From Clostridium oryzae (GTDB taxonomy: Bacteria > Bacillota > Clostridia > Clostridiales > Clostridiaceae): a stretch of 43,410 nt of DNA. Of this stretch, positions 1 to 8,492 are shown piece by piece (the stretch's first letter is position 1; the number at the start of each line of letters is the position of its first letter). The position numbers and the translations under genes were made by a program. A model generated the notes under the pieces. It was given only the letters and a program-made list of their open reading frames with translations. It was not told the DNA's origin and made no database searches. The stretch lies in the NCBI RefSeq assembly GCF_002029235.1, contig NZ_MZGV01000035.1:1-43410 (forward strand), in the 5' to 3' direction.

Positions 1-129
1 GAAATATATAATAGAGCACTCTAAAATTATTTTTGCATTAATGTATTAAATTATTAGACAATGCTTATTTGCTTTTAGAGTAACATAAAGTACAAAGGGG
101 GGAATTACTCTGTATAGAGTGAACATATT

Positions 130-465
130 ATGAATTTAAAATTTAATAATATTGAACAAAAACTCGTAGTTCAATTCATTGGCGAATTAGATCATCATAG
201 TGCAGAAGAGGTAAGAATAAAAATAGATGATAAGATAGATAGGGAAAAGCCTCAGTGCATAATAATGGATTTTTCTAAAGTATCCTTTATGGATAGTTCG
301 GGAATTGGTGTAGTAATAGGCAGATATAAAAAGATGCTCTTAAAAAATGGACATTTATATATAACAAATTTAAATCCAACGGTACGAAGAGTATTTGAAC
401 TTTCGGGAATGTTTAAAATAATTAAAACTTTTGATACTGTAGATGAAGCTGTTAGTGAGCTATAA
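130..465 (+). CDS. spoIIAA: Anti-sigma F factor antagonist SpoIIAA
   Basis: STAS-domain protein of 111 residues, the usual family length. It frees sigma F from SpoIIAB in the forespore. The GELDHH segment (18-23) and SFMDSSGIG around residue 56 are hallmark; Ser56 aligns with B. subtilis Ser58, which SpoIIAB phosphorylates. First of three tightly spaced genes (spoIIAB starts 17 nt after its stop). The ATG at 130 is the only in-frame start after a TAG at 115; the GGGGGG run at 97-102 is too far upstream, so only a weak GAGTG at 117-121 serves as ribosome-binding site. In relatives the operon is driven by sigma H and Spo0A; a near 0A-box (TTGTCTAA, minus strand, near 53-60) is seen, but no convincing sigma-H promoter. 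Confidence 0.97.
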   Translation: MNLKFNNIEQKLVVQFIGELDHHSAEEVRIKIDDKIDREKPQCIIMDFSKVSFMDSSGIGVVIGRYKKMLLKNGHLYITNLNPTVRRVFELSGMFKIIKTFDTVDEAVSEL

Positions 466-482
466 GTTGGGGGGAAGACTAT

Positions 483-911
483 ATGTGTGATAATAAAATG
501 AAAATAGAATTCTTAAGTAAATCTGAAAACGAGGGTTTTGCAAGGGTTGCAGTTGCAGCTTTTATTTCTCAACTAGATCCTACAATTGATGAGATAACAG
601 ATGTTAAAACAGCTATTTCTGAAGCAGTAACTAATTCAATAATTCATGGATATGGTAATGAAAGCGGTATTGTAACAATAGAAGCCACGCTTGAAGAAAA
701 TAAGGTCACAATAACTGTCTTAGATAACGGTATAGGTATAGATGATGTTGAACAGGCTATGCAGCCATTGTATACGTCTAGACCTGATTTAGAACGATCA
801 GGTATGGGTTTCACAGTTATGGAAAGCTTTATGGATAAACTTAAAGTTGAGTCTAAAAAGAACGTAGGAACTAAGATAGTTATGGAAAAGATTTTTAAAT
901 CTATAAGTTAG
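483..911 (+). CDS. spoIIAB: Anti-sigma F factor / serine kinase SpoIIAB
   Basis: GHKL-fold kinase of 142 residues that binds sigma F in the predivisional cell and mother cell and phosphorylates SpoIIAA. The N-box is [11 protein letters not shown] (47-57), the G1 box DNGIGI (81-86), and the ATP-lid/G2 box ERSGMGF (104-110). All nucleotide-binding motifs are intact. The ATG follows a GGGGGGA ribosome-binding site. It lies between spoIIAA and sigF in the canonical partner-switch operon; sigF begins 10 nt after its stop. Confidence 0.97.
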   Translation: MCDNKMKIEFLSKSENEGFARVAVAAFISQLDPTIDEITDVKTAISEAVTNSIIHGYGNESGIVTIEATLEENKVTITVLDNGIGIDDVEQAMQPLYTSRPDLERSGMGFTVMESFMDKLKVESKKNVGTKIVMEKIFKSIS

Positions 912-921
912 GTGGAATAGT

Positions 922-1680
922 ATGGAAGATAAGGCTGCTATGAGAGATAACTATAATTATGACGATAACTTTGAATTGATTACATTGGCCCAAGGTGGAG
1001 ACAAAGCAGCATTGGATAGGTTAGTTGAAATGAACTTACCGCTTGTATCTTCTATAAGCAAGAAATTCATTAATAGAGGATATGAGTATGAGGATATATT
1101 TCAGATAGGTTCTATTGGGCTTATCAAGGCTATAAATAATTTTAATGACAAGTACAAGGTGAAATTCTCCACATATGCCGTGCCTATGATTATTGGAGAA
1201 ATAAAAAGATTTCTTCGAGATGATGGGATAATAAAGGTGAGCAGAAATGTAAAAAATATAGCTAAAAAATTATATTTCGATAAAGAAAATCTGACTAGGA
1301 AACTTGGAAGAACTCCAACAATTGATGAATTATCTGAACATTCGGGAATAGATAAAGAAGAAGTAATAATGGCTATGGAATCTATACTTGGATTGCAGTA
1401 CTTATATGATACGATACATCAAGATGATGGATCACCTATATTACTTATAGATAAATTAAGTCAGGACAGCGAAGAGGATATAGATGTAATTAATAGAATT
1501 GCTCTTAAAGATGCATTAAAAGATTTGGATGCTAAAGCCAGACAGATTATAATGCTCAGATATTTTAAAGACAAAACGCAGCTTGACGTAGCTAAGATGC
1601 TGGGAATAAGCCAGGTGCAAGTATCGAGAATAGAAAAAAAGGTACTTAGACAGATGAAGGATATGCTTAAAGATTATTAA
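922..1680 (+). CDS. sigF: Forespore RNA polymerase sigma factor sigma F (SpoIIAC)
   Basis: Sigma-70 family factor of 252 residues. Region 2 (about 30-102) contains LVSSISKKFINRGYEYEDIFQIGSIGL (27 residues in two blocks) and the FSTYAVPMIIGEIKRFLRD stretch typical of sporulation sigmas. Region 3 spans about 105-160. The region 4 helix-turn-helix (about 205-250) reads DVAKMLGISQVQVSRIEKK. It is last in the spoIIA operon behind an AGGTGGA site. The operon ends here, with no spoVA genes following. The downstream gap carries repeats rather than a clear terminator. Confidence 0.97.
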   Translation: MEDKAAMRDNYNYDDNFELITLAQGGDKAALDRLVEMNLPLVSSISKKFINRGYEYEDIFQIGSIGLIKAINNFNDKYKVKFSTYAVPMIIGEIKRFLRDDGIIKVSRNVKNIAKKLYFDKENLTRKLGRTPTIDELSEHSGIDKEEVIMAMESILGLQYLYDTIHQDDGSPILLIDKLSQDSEEDIDVINRIALKDALKDLDAKARQIIMLRYFKDKTQLDVAKMLGISQVQVSRIEKKVLRQMKDMLKDY

Positions 1681-2162
1681 ATAGTTAAAAATTCTGAATG
1701 AGGAATGAGATAAGAGTAAAGAGCAGAGAGAAAAGAGAAAAGTGAATGAAGAAATTCTGCTAAGCAGAATTTCTGAGAACTTAAATCTGAGCATCAGCAG
1801 ATAACTTTTTAAAAACTAAGACTATACGTAATATTCCAAAAGGATTATTAAAATAATTAGGAGTGTCTATACAATCAAAATTCCGCATTCCTCATTCTTA
1901 ATTCATTAATTATCCTATGTTCAAATTTATGAATATTAAGAGTCAGGGCATAGGAAATGTTTACAGTCGGGGTTATCTAAGCACGCTCATTATCATTCGC
2001 AGATAACCCGTTAAAGGCCATTTAGGCCTTTAACCAACGGAGATATAGAGTGAATTTAGCAATTGTCAGCAAATTTACATAAAGTTTGTGTTACAAGTGC
2101 TTAATGAACGGATCAATCTAAGTAGGAAGTGGTTGAAGGAGGCATTTTCCAGCCGACGGAAA
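1681..2162. other. Repeat-rich intergenic region after sigF
   Basis: This 482-base gap holds no supportable gene. It contains purine-rich degenerate sequence (1681-1750), a perfect palindromic hairpin at 1751-1773 (GAAATTCTGCT / AGCAGAATTTC), and copy A of a modular dispersed repeat (about 1927-2173). The purine-rich part resembles 38140-38170, where an AGAGAGAAAAGAG stretch recurs. Confidence 0.7.
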
Positions 2163-2173
2163 TCACTTCCTAC
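1927..2173 (+). repeat. Modular dispersed repeat, copy A
   Basis: Nucleotides 1948-2057 (110 nt) are identical to 5660-5769. This core has two stem-loops: GGGTTATCT (1970-1978) with AGATAACCC (2001-2009), and TTAAAGGCC (2011-2019) with GGCCTTTAA (2025-2033). A tail ending GAACGGATCAAT (about 2106-2117) is also shared with copy B. A 3' hairpin, GTAGGAAGTG (2122-2131) with CACTTCCTAC (2164-2173), is followed by ATTTTT and is shared with copy D. That hairpin overlaps the last codons of lgt on the minus strand. Confidence 0.85.
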
Positions 2174-2930
2174 CATTTTTATCTAGTATCATTTTAATAA
2201 TAAATACTAGATATAATGCAATTCCAAGTATACTTACCAGTTGTGCTACTCTAATTGGTCCAAGCATAAGACTGTCAGTTCTCAAGCCTTCAATAAAAAA
2301 CCTTCCTATAGAGTATAATCCTAAGTAAGAAAAGATTACAAATCCTCTTTTTTTAGACTTGCGAATAAAAATTAGGAGAATAATGAATATGAGAAGATTC
2401 CACATTGATTCATATAAAAATGTTGGATGATAATATTTACCATATATATGCATTCCGTTCTGTATGAATTTGGGAAAATGACTTATATATGAATATGAAA
2501 CTTCTCTTCCGTAGGCTTCTTGATTAAAAAAATTGCCCCATCGTCCTATGGCCTGAGCGATGATTATAGAAGGGGCAGCTACGTCAGCTACACTCAAAAA
2601 ATGCATTTTTTTCTTTTGAGTATAAATAATAGCTGTCAGTATGCCGAAAATAAGTCCGCCATGGATAGCTAAGCCCCCTTGACGTATATTTAGCATACTT
2701 AAAAAGTTTCCTTTGTAGTCTTGAAATTGAAATAAAACATAATAGATTCTTGCACCAACGATTCCTATTGGTATAGCTAAAATAATTATATTTAAAAGAT
2801 CGTCATAATTAACATCTCTCCATTTGCAATTATACTTTGCAATAATTATAGCTAGAATCATGCCTGTGCTTATTAGAATTCCATACCATCTTATTGAAAT
2901 CCCGAATAATGAAAAAGCAACGGGGTTCAT
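2163..2930 (-). CDS. lgt: Prolipoprotein diacylglyceryl transferase
   Basis: Polytopic membrane enzyme of 255 residues that transfers diacylglyceryl from phosphatidylglycerol to the lipobox cysteine of prelipoproteins. Signatures are GARIYYV (59-65), QGGLAIHGG with His90, the family motif [13 protein letters not shown] (129-141, Arg130, Asn133 and Glu138), and HPTFLYE. About seven hydrophobic segments are visible. The ATG follows AAGGAGTGA. The last codons (GGT AGG AAG TGA) lie inside the 3' hairpin of a dispersed repeat. GerKC in this window is a likely substrate class. Confidence 0.96.
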   Translation of the reverse strand: MNPVAFSLFGISIRWYGILISTGMILAIIIAKYNCKWRDVNYDDLLNIIILAIPIGIVGARIYYVLFQFQDYKGNFLSMLNIRQGGLAIHGGLIFGILTAIIYTQKKKMHFLSVADVAAPSIIIAQAIGRWGNFFNQEAYGREVSYSYISHFPKFIQNGMHIYGKYYHPTFLYESMWNLLIFIILLIFIRKSKKRGFVIFSYLGLYSIGRFFIEGLRTDSLMLGPIRVAQLVSILGIALYLVFIIKMILDKNGRK

Positions 2931-2962
2931 AAAATCACTCCTTAGATTTAATTAAAGACATT

Positions 2963-3772
2963 CTATTCGTTTAGAATAAATTTCTCGATAACATGAGCTA
3001 CGCCGTCTTCCTCATTGCTTTTGGTTACGTAATCTGCGGCTAGTTTTACATTTTCAAAAGCGTTTTCCATTGCTACACCTAAACCGGCATATTTAATCAT
3101 ATGTATATCGTTGCCGGCATCTCCCATACAAATAATTTCCTCTCTTTTAATGTTAAGTATTTCAGAAAGATATTTTATACCAGTGCTTTTATTTGTATTT
3201 GGTTCCAGAAACTCCAAAAATATTGGGGAACTGCGCATCACAGAATATTTCTCGTAAACGTGCCGAGGAAGATTTTTCTCTACATAATCTAGTTTCTCTT
3301 TTTCCTCAACTAATAATACTTTTATTATCTTATCATTATCCAAATAGCTGTCGAAGTCGACTTCTTTAAGCGCAATTCTATTAATATTAGCTTCAAGCTC
3401 TGAAAATTTATTTTTTACGGGGGTGATACAATAATCTGTTGAGTCAAAAGCATGGATATGTACATTAAAGTCTCTACTTATTTTATATAAATATTTCAAG
3501 TCTTTTCCGCTCAAGCTTTTTTCAAAAAGCAATTTACCGCTTTTTAAGGTTTGCACTGCAGAACCATTAAAAGTAATAGCAAATTCATCATCACTATCTA
3601 GATTTAAATAATCTATATAATATTTTATGCCGTTTGCAGGTCTTCCAGTAGCTAAAACTACCTTAACTCCCTTTTGTCTAGCTTTTTCAATAGCTTTAAA
3701 GGTTTTATCTGATATAGTTTTATCGTTTTTAAGCAGTGTTCCATCTAAATCTAATGCTAATAATTTATACAT
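2963..3772 (-). CDS. Cof-type HAD-IIB family hydrolase
   Basis: HAD-superfamily phosphatase of 269 residues. Motif I is LDLDGTLL with Asp8 and Asp10, the nucleophile and acid/base. The motif II/III region includes ATGRP. The C-terminal motif IV reads GDAGNDIHMIKYAG. The type IIB cap lies between. Such proteins usually dephosphorylate sugar phosphates, flavin or PLP-type substrates; the substrate cannot be read here. The frame stays open upstream to 3886, but ATG 3772 is chosen because GGAGGT lies 12 nt ahead (minus-strand positions 3785-3790) and the family begins just before DLDGT. It is 32 nt upstream of lgt on the same strand, so probably co-transcribed. Confidence 0.9.
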   Translation of the reverse strand: MYKLLALDLDGTLLKNDKTISDKTFKAIEKARQKGVKVVLATGRPANGIKYYIDYLNLDSDDEFAITFNGSAVQTLKSGKLLFEKSLSGKDLKYLYKISRDFNVHIHAFDSTDYCITPVKNKFSELEANINRIALKEVDFDSYLDNDKIIKVLLVEEKEKLDYVEKNLPRHVYEKYSVMRSSPIFLEFLEPNTNKSTGIKYLSEILNIKREEIICMGDAGNDIHMIKYAGLGVAMENAFENVKLAADYVTKSNEEDGVAHVIEKFILNE

Positions 3773-3823
3773 ATTTACAAAATTACCTCCGTTTATCTTA
3801 ATAATTACAGTATAAAAAGCGTA

Positions 3824-3852
3824 TTGTATAATCCATATAAAACTGTTATAAT
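3824..3852 (+). promoter_or_regulatory. Probable sigma-A promoter of prfC
   Basis: TTGTAT (3824-3829), a 17-nt spacer, then TATAAT (3847-3852). It lies about 125 nt before the prfC start, in the divergent HAD/prfC region. No other convincing plus-strand promoter is seen there. Confidence 0.6.
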
Positions 3853-3977
3853 TTATAAGGTTTATGAAAAACATATATTTAAGCATACAGTGGAATTATA
3901 GCAGATAATAAAAACAATTAAAAGCGATAATAGCAAATTGAGAAATAAGAATTAGGAATGATAGAAGGAGAATAATA

Positions 3978-5576
3978 GTGGAAGATTTGATAAAAGAGAT
4001 AAATAGGAGAAGAACTTTTGCAATAATTTCACATCCAGATGCAGGAAAGACTACATTGACAGAGAAATTTCTGCTATATGGAGGAGCAATAAGACTTGCA
4101 GGTTCGGTAAAAGCAAGAAAAGCTTCGAGACATGCAGTATCAGACTGGATGGAAATAGAAAAGCAAAGAGGTATATCAGTAACATCATCAGTAATGCAAT
4201 TCAATTACGACGGCTTCTGTATAAATATACTTGACACACCTGGACATCAGGACTTTAGTGAAGATACATACAGAACATTAATGGCAGCAGATAGTGCCGT
4301 AATGGTTATAGATGCAGCTAAAGGTGTAGAGGAGCAGACTAAGAAGTTATTTCACGTTTGCAGCTTAAGAGGTATACCGGTATTTACATTTATAAATAAG
4401 CTTGACAGAGAAAGTAAGGATCCATTTGAGCTTCTTGAGGACATTGAAAATGTTCTTGGAATAAAATCTTATCCTATGAATTGGCCTATTGGTTCAGGAG
4501 CTGAATTTAAAGGCGTCTATGAAAGAAAGAATAACGTTGTTCAAGTATTTAATGGTGGAAATCATGGTCAAACTGAGGTTGAATCAGTAGAAGGAAACGT
4601 AGATGATGAAGTATTCAAAGATTTGCTGGGAGAAGCTCTTCACAATAAGCTTAAAGAGGATATAGAACTTCTCGATATCGCTGGAGATAGTTTTGATATA
4701 GAAAAAGTAAGAGTAGGAGAGCTTACACCAGTATTTTTTGGAAGTGCTTTAACTAATTTCGGTGTTGAGCCATTTCTGAAGGACTTCTTAGACCTTACAC
4801 TTCCTCCGCTTCCAAGAATGGCTGACAAGGGTGAGGTTGATGTTTATTCAAACGATTTTTCAGCGTTTGTATTTAAAATCCAAGCTAACATGAATCCTGC
4901 TCACCGTGACAGAATAACATTTATGAGAATATGTTCCGGAAAATTTACTAAAGGTATGGAAGTAAATCATATACAGGGCGGAAATAAGATAAGATTAACA
5001 CAGCCACAACAATTTATGGCACAGGACAGGGAAATTATTGAGGAAGCTTACGCCGGTGATATAATAGGAGTTTTTGATCCAGGTATATTCAGCATAGGAG
5101 ATACTCTTTGCAATGGCAGTGAAAAATTTAAATTTGAAGGTATACCGACATTCGCACCAGAGTATTTTGCTAGGGTGAGACCTGCGGATACAATGAAACG
5201 TAAGCAGTTTGTAAAAGGAGTAACGCAAATTGCTCAAGAAGGTGCAATACAGGTTTTTAAAGAAGTTCATATAGGTATGGAAGAAGTAATTATAGGCGTT
5301 GTAGGAGTACTTCAATTTGAAGTACTTGAATATAGATTGAAAAACGAATACGGTGTTGACATAAAAATGGATAGATTACCATTTAGATATATAAGATGGA
5401 TTGAGAATCAGGATTGGAATATGGATAAACTAACCATAACCAGTGATACTAAGCCAGTAAAAGATATAAAAGATAGAAATCTTTTATTATTCCAAAATGA
5501 TTGGGGAATAAGCTGGGCCTTAGATCATAATAAGGGGTTAATATTATCTGATATTGGTAAAGAATCTGATGAATAA
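3978..5576 (+). CDS. prfC: Peptide chain release factor 3
   Basis: Translational GTPase of 532 residues, the usual RF3 length, which recycles RF1/RF2 from the ribosome after termination. G1 is SHPDAGKTTLTE, switch I RGISVTSSVMQF, G3 DTPGHQDFSED and G4 NKLDRE. RF3-type domain II and III sequence follows (about 300-520). The start is GTG 3978, seven nt after AAGGAG. It is monocistronic, with a repeat-filled gap downstream. Confidence 0.96.
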   Translation: MEDLIKEINRRRTFAIISHPDAGKTTLTEKFLLYGGAIRLAGSVKARKASRHAVSDWMEIEKQRGISVTSSVMQFNYDGFCINILDTPGHQDFSEDTYRTLMAADSAVMVIDAAKGVEEQTKKLFHVCSLRGIPVFTFINKLDRESKDPFELLEDIENVLGIKSYPMNWPIGSGAEFKGVYERKNNVVQVFNGGNHGQTEVESVEGNVDDEVFKDLLGEALHNKLKEDIELLDIAGDSFDIEKVRVGELTPVFFGSALTNFGVEPFLKDFLDLTLPPLPRMADKGEVDVYSNDFSAFVFKIQANMNPAHRDRITFMRICSGKFTKGMEVNHIQGGNKIRLTQPQQFMAQDREIIEEAYAGDIIGVFDPGIFSIGDTLCNGSEKFKFEGIPTFAPEYFARVRPADTMKRKQFVKGVTQIAQEGAIQVFKEVHIGMEEVIIGVVGVLQFEVLEYRLKNEYGVDIKMDRLPFRYIRWIENQDWNMDKLTITSDTKPVKDIKDRNLLLFQNDWGISWALDHNKGLILSDIGKESDE

Positions 5577-5635
5577 TTAGAAATTACGAATTAAGTTAGA
5601 AAATTCAGCTGTGCTGAATTCCTAATAATAAGAGC

Positions 5636-5890
5636 ATTTTGTGAATATTAAGAGTTAGAGCATAGGAAATGTTTACAGTCGGGGTTATCTAAGCACGCTC
5701 ATTATCATTCGCAGATAACCCGTTAAAGGCCATTTAGGCCTTTAACCAACGGAGATATAGAGTGAATTTGGCAATTGTTAGCAAATTTTCGTTAAGATTT
5801 GGGTAGTGTTTGAGGCATAGCCGAGTTTGCCCTAATTAGAAAATTTGCATAAAATTTGTATTACAAGTGCTTAATGAACGGATCAATTTC
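5636..5890 (+). repeat. Modular dispersed repeat, copy B
   Basis: Nucleotides 5660-5769 are identical to the 110-nt core of copy A, with the same two stem-loops (5682-5721 and 5722-5746). Relative to copy A it has about 60 extra nucleotides near 5786-5845 (including GGCATAGCCGAG) before the shared tail GAACGGATCAAT (5876-5887). The 5' head GTGAATATTAAGAGTTAGAG matches copy D. No GTAGGAAGTG-type terminal hairpin is present. Confidence 0.85.
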
Positions 5891-6059
5891 TGCAGTGCCA
5901 CAACATTTCCTTTTTTAGTCTCTAGGAATTTATGATTTTTTCCAATTGTGGATAACTTTTAATTAATATCAAGATAGATCCCTAAAGAGTAAGAAAGATG
6001 GGCATTAAATAAAAGAACGGTACAGCGTGTTTTCGAAGAAGTTAAAAAGAAACAGTAAA

Positions 6060-6185
6060 ATATTTTGAAGTTAGTGAATTAAGATAGAAAGGTAATAGAA
6101 TAAATAAAATAAAAGTATTATGTAAAAATTAAGAGCTAGGGCATTAAAAATGGTTACACCCGACATATGGTGTAACCATTTTTTA
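6060..6185 (+). repeat. Modular dispersed repeat, copy C, ending in a terminator-like hairpin
   Basis: Its head (ATATTTTGAAGTTAGTGAAT followed by TAAGATA, from 6060) is shared with copy D at 41140 on the other strand. The AATTAAGAGCTAGGGCATT segment (6127-6145) matches the head of all copies. The body differs: a 12-bp stem AATGGTTACACC (6149-6160) / GGTGTAACCATT (6169-6180) followed by T's. Confidence 0.75.
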
Positions 6186-6211
6186 TTGCTTATTAAAGAG
6201 TACCGGTACAT

Positions 6212-6239
6212 TTGCAAAGTGTTTTTTAGCTAATATAAT
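6212..6239 (+). promoter_or_regulatory. Probable promoter of the ECF S-component gene, with adjacent palindrome
   Basis: TTGCAA (6212-6217), a 16-nt spacer, then TATAAT (6234-6239), 42 nt before the start codon. A perfect 10-bp palindrome GTACCGGTAC at 6200-6209 abuts the -35 box and could be an operator (inference). Confidence 0.65.
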
Positions 6240-6281
6240 ATATTATAGCAGCTGCAAATAATTATCGGGGGTTAAAAAGAT

Positions 6282-6845
6282 ATGATGCAATTAAAAAAAC
6301 AGAAAAGTAGTGTTTTTTCAGTTAGAGATTTAGTTTTTACTTCGTTGATGGCCGCACTTATATTTATTGCGACATTTATAATTCAGATACCTACACCCAA
6401 TAAAGGGTATATACATTTAGGAGATACAATGGTGTTTGTAGCAGCTGTGCTTCTAGGAAAGAAGAAGGGTTTTGCAGCAGCAGCCATTGGGATGATGCTA
6501 GCAGATTTAGCTTCAGGATATGCAACTTGGGCACCGTTCACATTTATTATAAAAGGAGTTATGGCACTTATAGCAGCATCGATAGCACTTAGAGGAGAAT
6601 ATAATGGTGAAAATCCAATTAATAACGTTTTTGCTTTCACTGTAGCAGGAATATGGATGATAGTTGGTTATTATTTCGCTGGAGCTGCAATTATGTATTT
6701 GATTTCAGGAACTGAGTCATCATTAGCGGCTGCGCTTATTGCGTCTACTGCGGATGTGTTGGGAAATATAATCCAGGCTGCATCAGGAATTATTTTAGCT
6801 AGTATACTGTTGCCAATAGTAACTAGAATATATAAGCATATATAA
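6282..6845 (+). CDS. ECF transporter S component, substrate unknown
   Basis: Small polytopic membrane protein of 187 residues with about six hydrophobic helices. The GYIHLGDTMVFVAAVLLG segment (about 43-60) and the following GMMLADLASG are typical of vitamin-binding S components of energy-coupling factor importers, which share a housekeeping EcfA/EcfA'/EcfT module not present here. The substrate could be a pyrimidine-type or other vitamin precursor; I see no riboswitch to decide. The start is the first of two ATGs, behind CGGGGGT. The gene stands alone. Confidence 0.82.
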   Translation: MMQLKKQKSSVFSVRDLVFTSLMAALIFIATFIIQIPTPNKGYIHLGDTMVFVAAVLLGKKKGFAAAAIGMMLADLASGYATWAPFTFIIKGVMALIAASIALRGEYNGENPINNVFAFTVAGIWMIVGYYFAGAAIMYLISGTESSLAAALIASTADVLGNIIQAASGIILASILLPIVTRIYKHI

Positions 6846-6858
6846 AAAATAAAAGATA

Positions 6859-6916
6859 CTGGCATACGGCGACTAATCCCGTTCATTAAGAAATTGCTCT
6901 ATGTCGCCTACTGCCA
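6859..6916 (-). repeat. Stem-loop repeat fragment, copy E
   Basis: A hairpin with GGCA (6861-6864) / TGCC (6912-6915) and GGCGAC (6868-6873) / GTCGCC (6903-6908). Its loop contains CGTTCATTAAG, the reverse complement of the CTTAATGAACG in the tail of copies A and B. On the minus strand it is followed by a T-rich run. It lies 3' of the ECF gene, so it may also act as a terminator. Confidence 0.55.
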
Positions 6917-7063
6917 TTATCTTACTACTTCTGTTGCCTGTTCAATTTTTAATCGCTGAGCTTTAAATATAATATTTAATCCTTATTTCTTTTTTCTTCA
7001 TGGCTTCTGGTTATCTCTTGGGATAATCCCAAAAGTACAAAATTCTATAAAATCGTAGACAAG

Positions 7064-7086
7064 AAAAAAGAGAGGAAGACCTCTCT
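7064..7086 (-). terminator. Rho-independent terminator of the zinc-ribbon gene
   Basis: On the minus strand AGAGAGG, loop TCTT, CCTCTCT, then TTTTTTCTT. The stem spans 7069-7075 and 7080-7086, and the stop codon of the gene touches it. Confidence 0.85.
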
Positions 7087-7253
7087 TAGAACTTTCTGTC
7101 TCTGTTATTTCTTTGAGCCTTTTTAGCTTTTCTACATTCAGGGCATCTAACAGGATCGTTTTCAAATCCCTTTTCTTTATAAAAAGCTTGTTCTCCCTCT
7201 GTAAATAAAAATTCTTTACCACAATCCTTGCATACAATAGTCTTGTCTGCCAT
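7086..7253 (-). CDS. Small zinc-ribbon domain protein
   Basis: A 55-residue protein with two CxxC knuckles, CKDC (8-11) and CPEC near residue 40, and a basic tail (KAKKAQRNNR). It fits the short probable-zinc-ribbon family common in Clostridia; function unknown, possibly nucleic-acid binding. ATG 7253 is chosen over an upstream in-frame ATG because AAGGAGG sits seven nt before it. Monocistronic with its own terminator. Confidence 0.85.
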   Translation of the reverse strand: MADKTIVCKDCGKEFLFTEGEQAFYKEKGFENDPVRCPECRKAKKAQRNNRDRKF

Positions 7254-7412
7254 TATATATACCTCCTTAAATCTTAGGAACATTCATACACGGACTAAAG
7301 CTTCCTGGATTTTAAGGAAGTGTAGCTCAATGATAAATCATCCTAATATATATTTATATACAATATCATTATATTAAAAATACTGTGTTTTTTCAATATT
7401 ATATGGATATTT

Positions 7413-8492
7413 TTATGCATTTTTTTTCGAGCGAAATGAGTATATTCCAAAAATAATCCACGGAATGAGTACCATAGTTATAGCGTTGAAATAGCAGTAA
7501 TAGTGCTGTAATTTTATTAGCCTTAAAAGGTTGCTAGAAGCAAAATAAGAAACTACTAATATCATCAGACTCAGTGATACAATTACATAGATATTATCAA
7601 ATGAATATCTTCTTAAGATTGTTCTCAATGCGAAAAAGGTAAGTATGTATTTTACAAACCAACCGCCTAAAGTTTGGAATAATACAAATAATTCTCCATT
7701 TTCAATATATCCAAAATAGCTTATTTCTTGAGTCTGTATAAGTTTTGGGTAAACCAAATAGCCTGCTCTTTCGGGACCAAAAGAGACTATTGTTCCTGAA
7801 CTTGACACCACCTGCATTTGAAAAATCATTAAAAAGCCAATTATCGAAAAACGTTTAATATTATGTACATCATGACTATCCACAAAATCTAGAAATGTAA
7901 AAAAGGTTAGTATCCCCCCATAATATCCAATACATTTTATTGCACCAATAATAATATCCATATTTAATCCGTGAGCTAATATTGGAAAGAGCAACTTATA
8001 GTTTTTATAAGAAGAAGTTAATATAACTAAATTTACACCGGCCAGCATAGCTAGAATCATTCCGATAATTGTAATTACAATTGTTGGAACAAGACCTTTC
8101 TTTACTGAGTATATTGCTGGTATTACAAATAGGATGAGCAGATACCAATGAGGAGTTTCGATAAACAAGTTAGTATGAACTGTACTTGCTTCTGTCGCTG
8201 CGCATTCGATAAGCATAACAATAAATGATAGAGCCGTCAGCAATAAAAAGATATTACCTAATATCTTGCCTAAAGCCCCAGTGTAGATTTCATATAAGTT
8301 GAATTTGCTGCTTTTTATCATTATATTTTCAACAGATACAATGTATAAGAGAATTACTATCGAAGCGATAATTACCGAAATCCATATATCTCTTCCAGCG
8401 TTTGAAATTGGAATACTTATATTGGTTTTGAGAGAAACTATACATGTTCCCCATATTACAAACATCAAATGTTTAGAATTAATTCTTTGCAT
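7413..8492 (-). CDS. gerKB: Spore germination receptor subunit B (GerKB, endospore germination permease)
   Basis: A 359-residue integral membrane protein with about ten hydrophobic segments, of the GerAB/APC-superfamily germinant permease family. The B subunit is thought to bind small germinants in the spore inner membrane. It diverges from gerKA-gerKC across 97 bases, the arrangement reported for gerK in C. perfringens. Its start lies behind AGAGGT. In other spore formers these genes are transcribed by sigma G in the forespore; I could not define a sigma-G box in the short divergent region. Confidence 0.9.
   Translation of the reverse strand: MQRINSKHLMFVIWGTCIVSLKTNISIPISNAGRDIWISVIIASIVILLYIVSVENIMIKSSKFNLYEIYTGALGKILGNIFLLLTALSFIVMLIECAATEASTVHTNLFIETPHWYLLILFVIPAIYSVKKGLVPTIVITIIGMILAMLAGVNLVILTSSYKNYKLLFPILAHGLNMDIIIGAIKCIGYYGGILTFFTFLDFVDSHDVHNIKRFSIIGFLMIFQMQVVSSSGTIVSFGPERAGYLVYPKLIQTQEISYFGYIENGELFVLFQTLGGWFVKYILTFFALRTILRRYSFDNIYVIVSLSLMILVVSYFASSNLLRLIKLQHYYCYFNAITMVLIPWIIFGIYSFRSKKNA

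Larger units (their letters stand above)
5577..6281. other. Repeat-filled 705-base intergenic region
   Basis: I see no gene. It contains a short hairpin AATTCAGC-TGT-GCTGAATT (5602-5620), repeat copy B (5636-5890), repeat copy C (6060-6185) and the promoter of the next gene. The short hairpin recurs near 42130. Nucleotides 5891-6060 are unassigned; CCACAA (5911 region) and TTGTGG (5945 region) could pair around a T-rich stretch. Confidence 0.7.

Noticed and set aside
1..129. Sigma-H promoter of the spoIIA operon
   Set aside because: No acceptable AGGA-type -35 with GAAT -10 at correct spacing. CTCTAAAA/TTTTAGAG (19-26 and 73-80) pairs, but its meaning is unclear.
1751..1773. Perfect palindrome as the sigF terminator
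   Set aside because: No T-run follows. Similar short palindromes at 5602-5620 and about 42129-42144 suggest a scattered small repeat instead.
7284..7412. Small RNA between the zinc-ribbon gene and gerKB
   Set aside because: Only a weak CTTCC/GGAAG hairpin near 7310; no promoter or terminator pattern.
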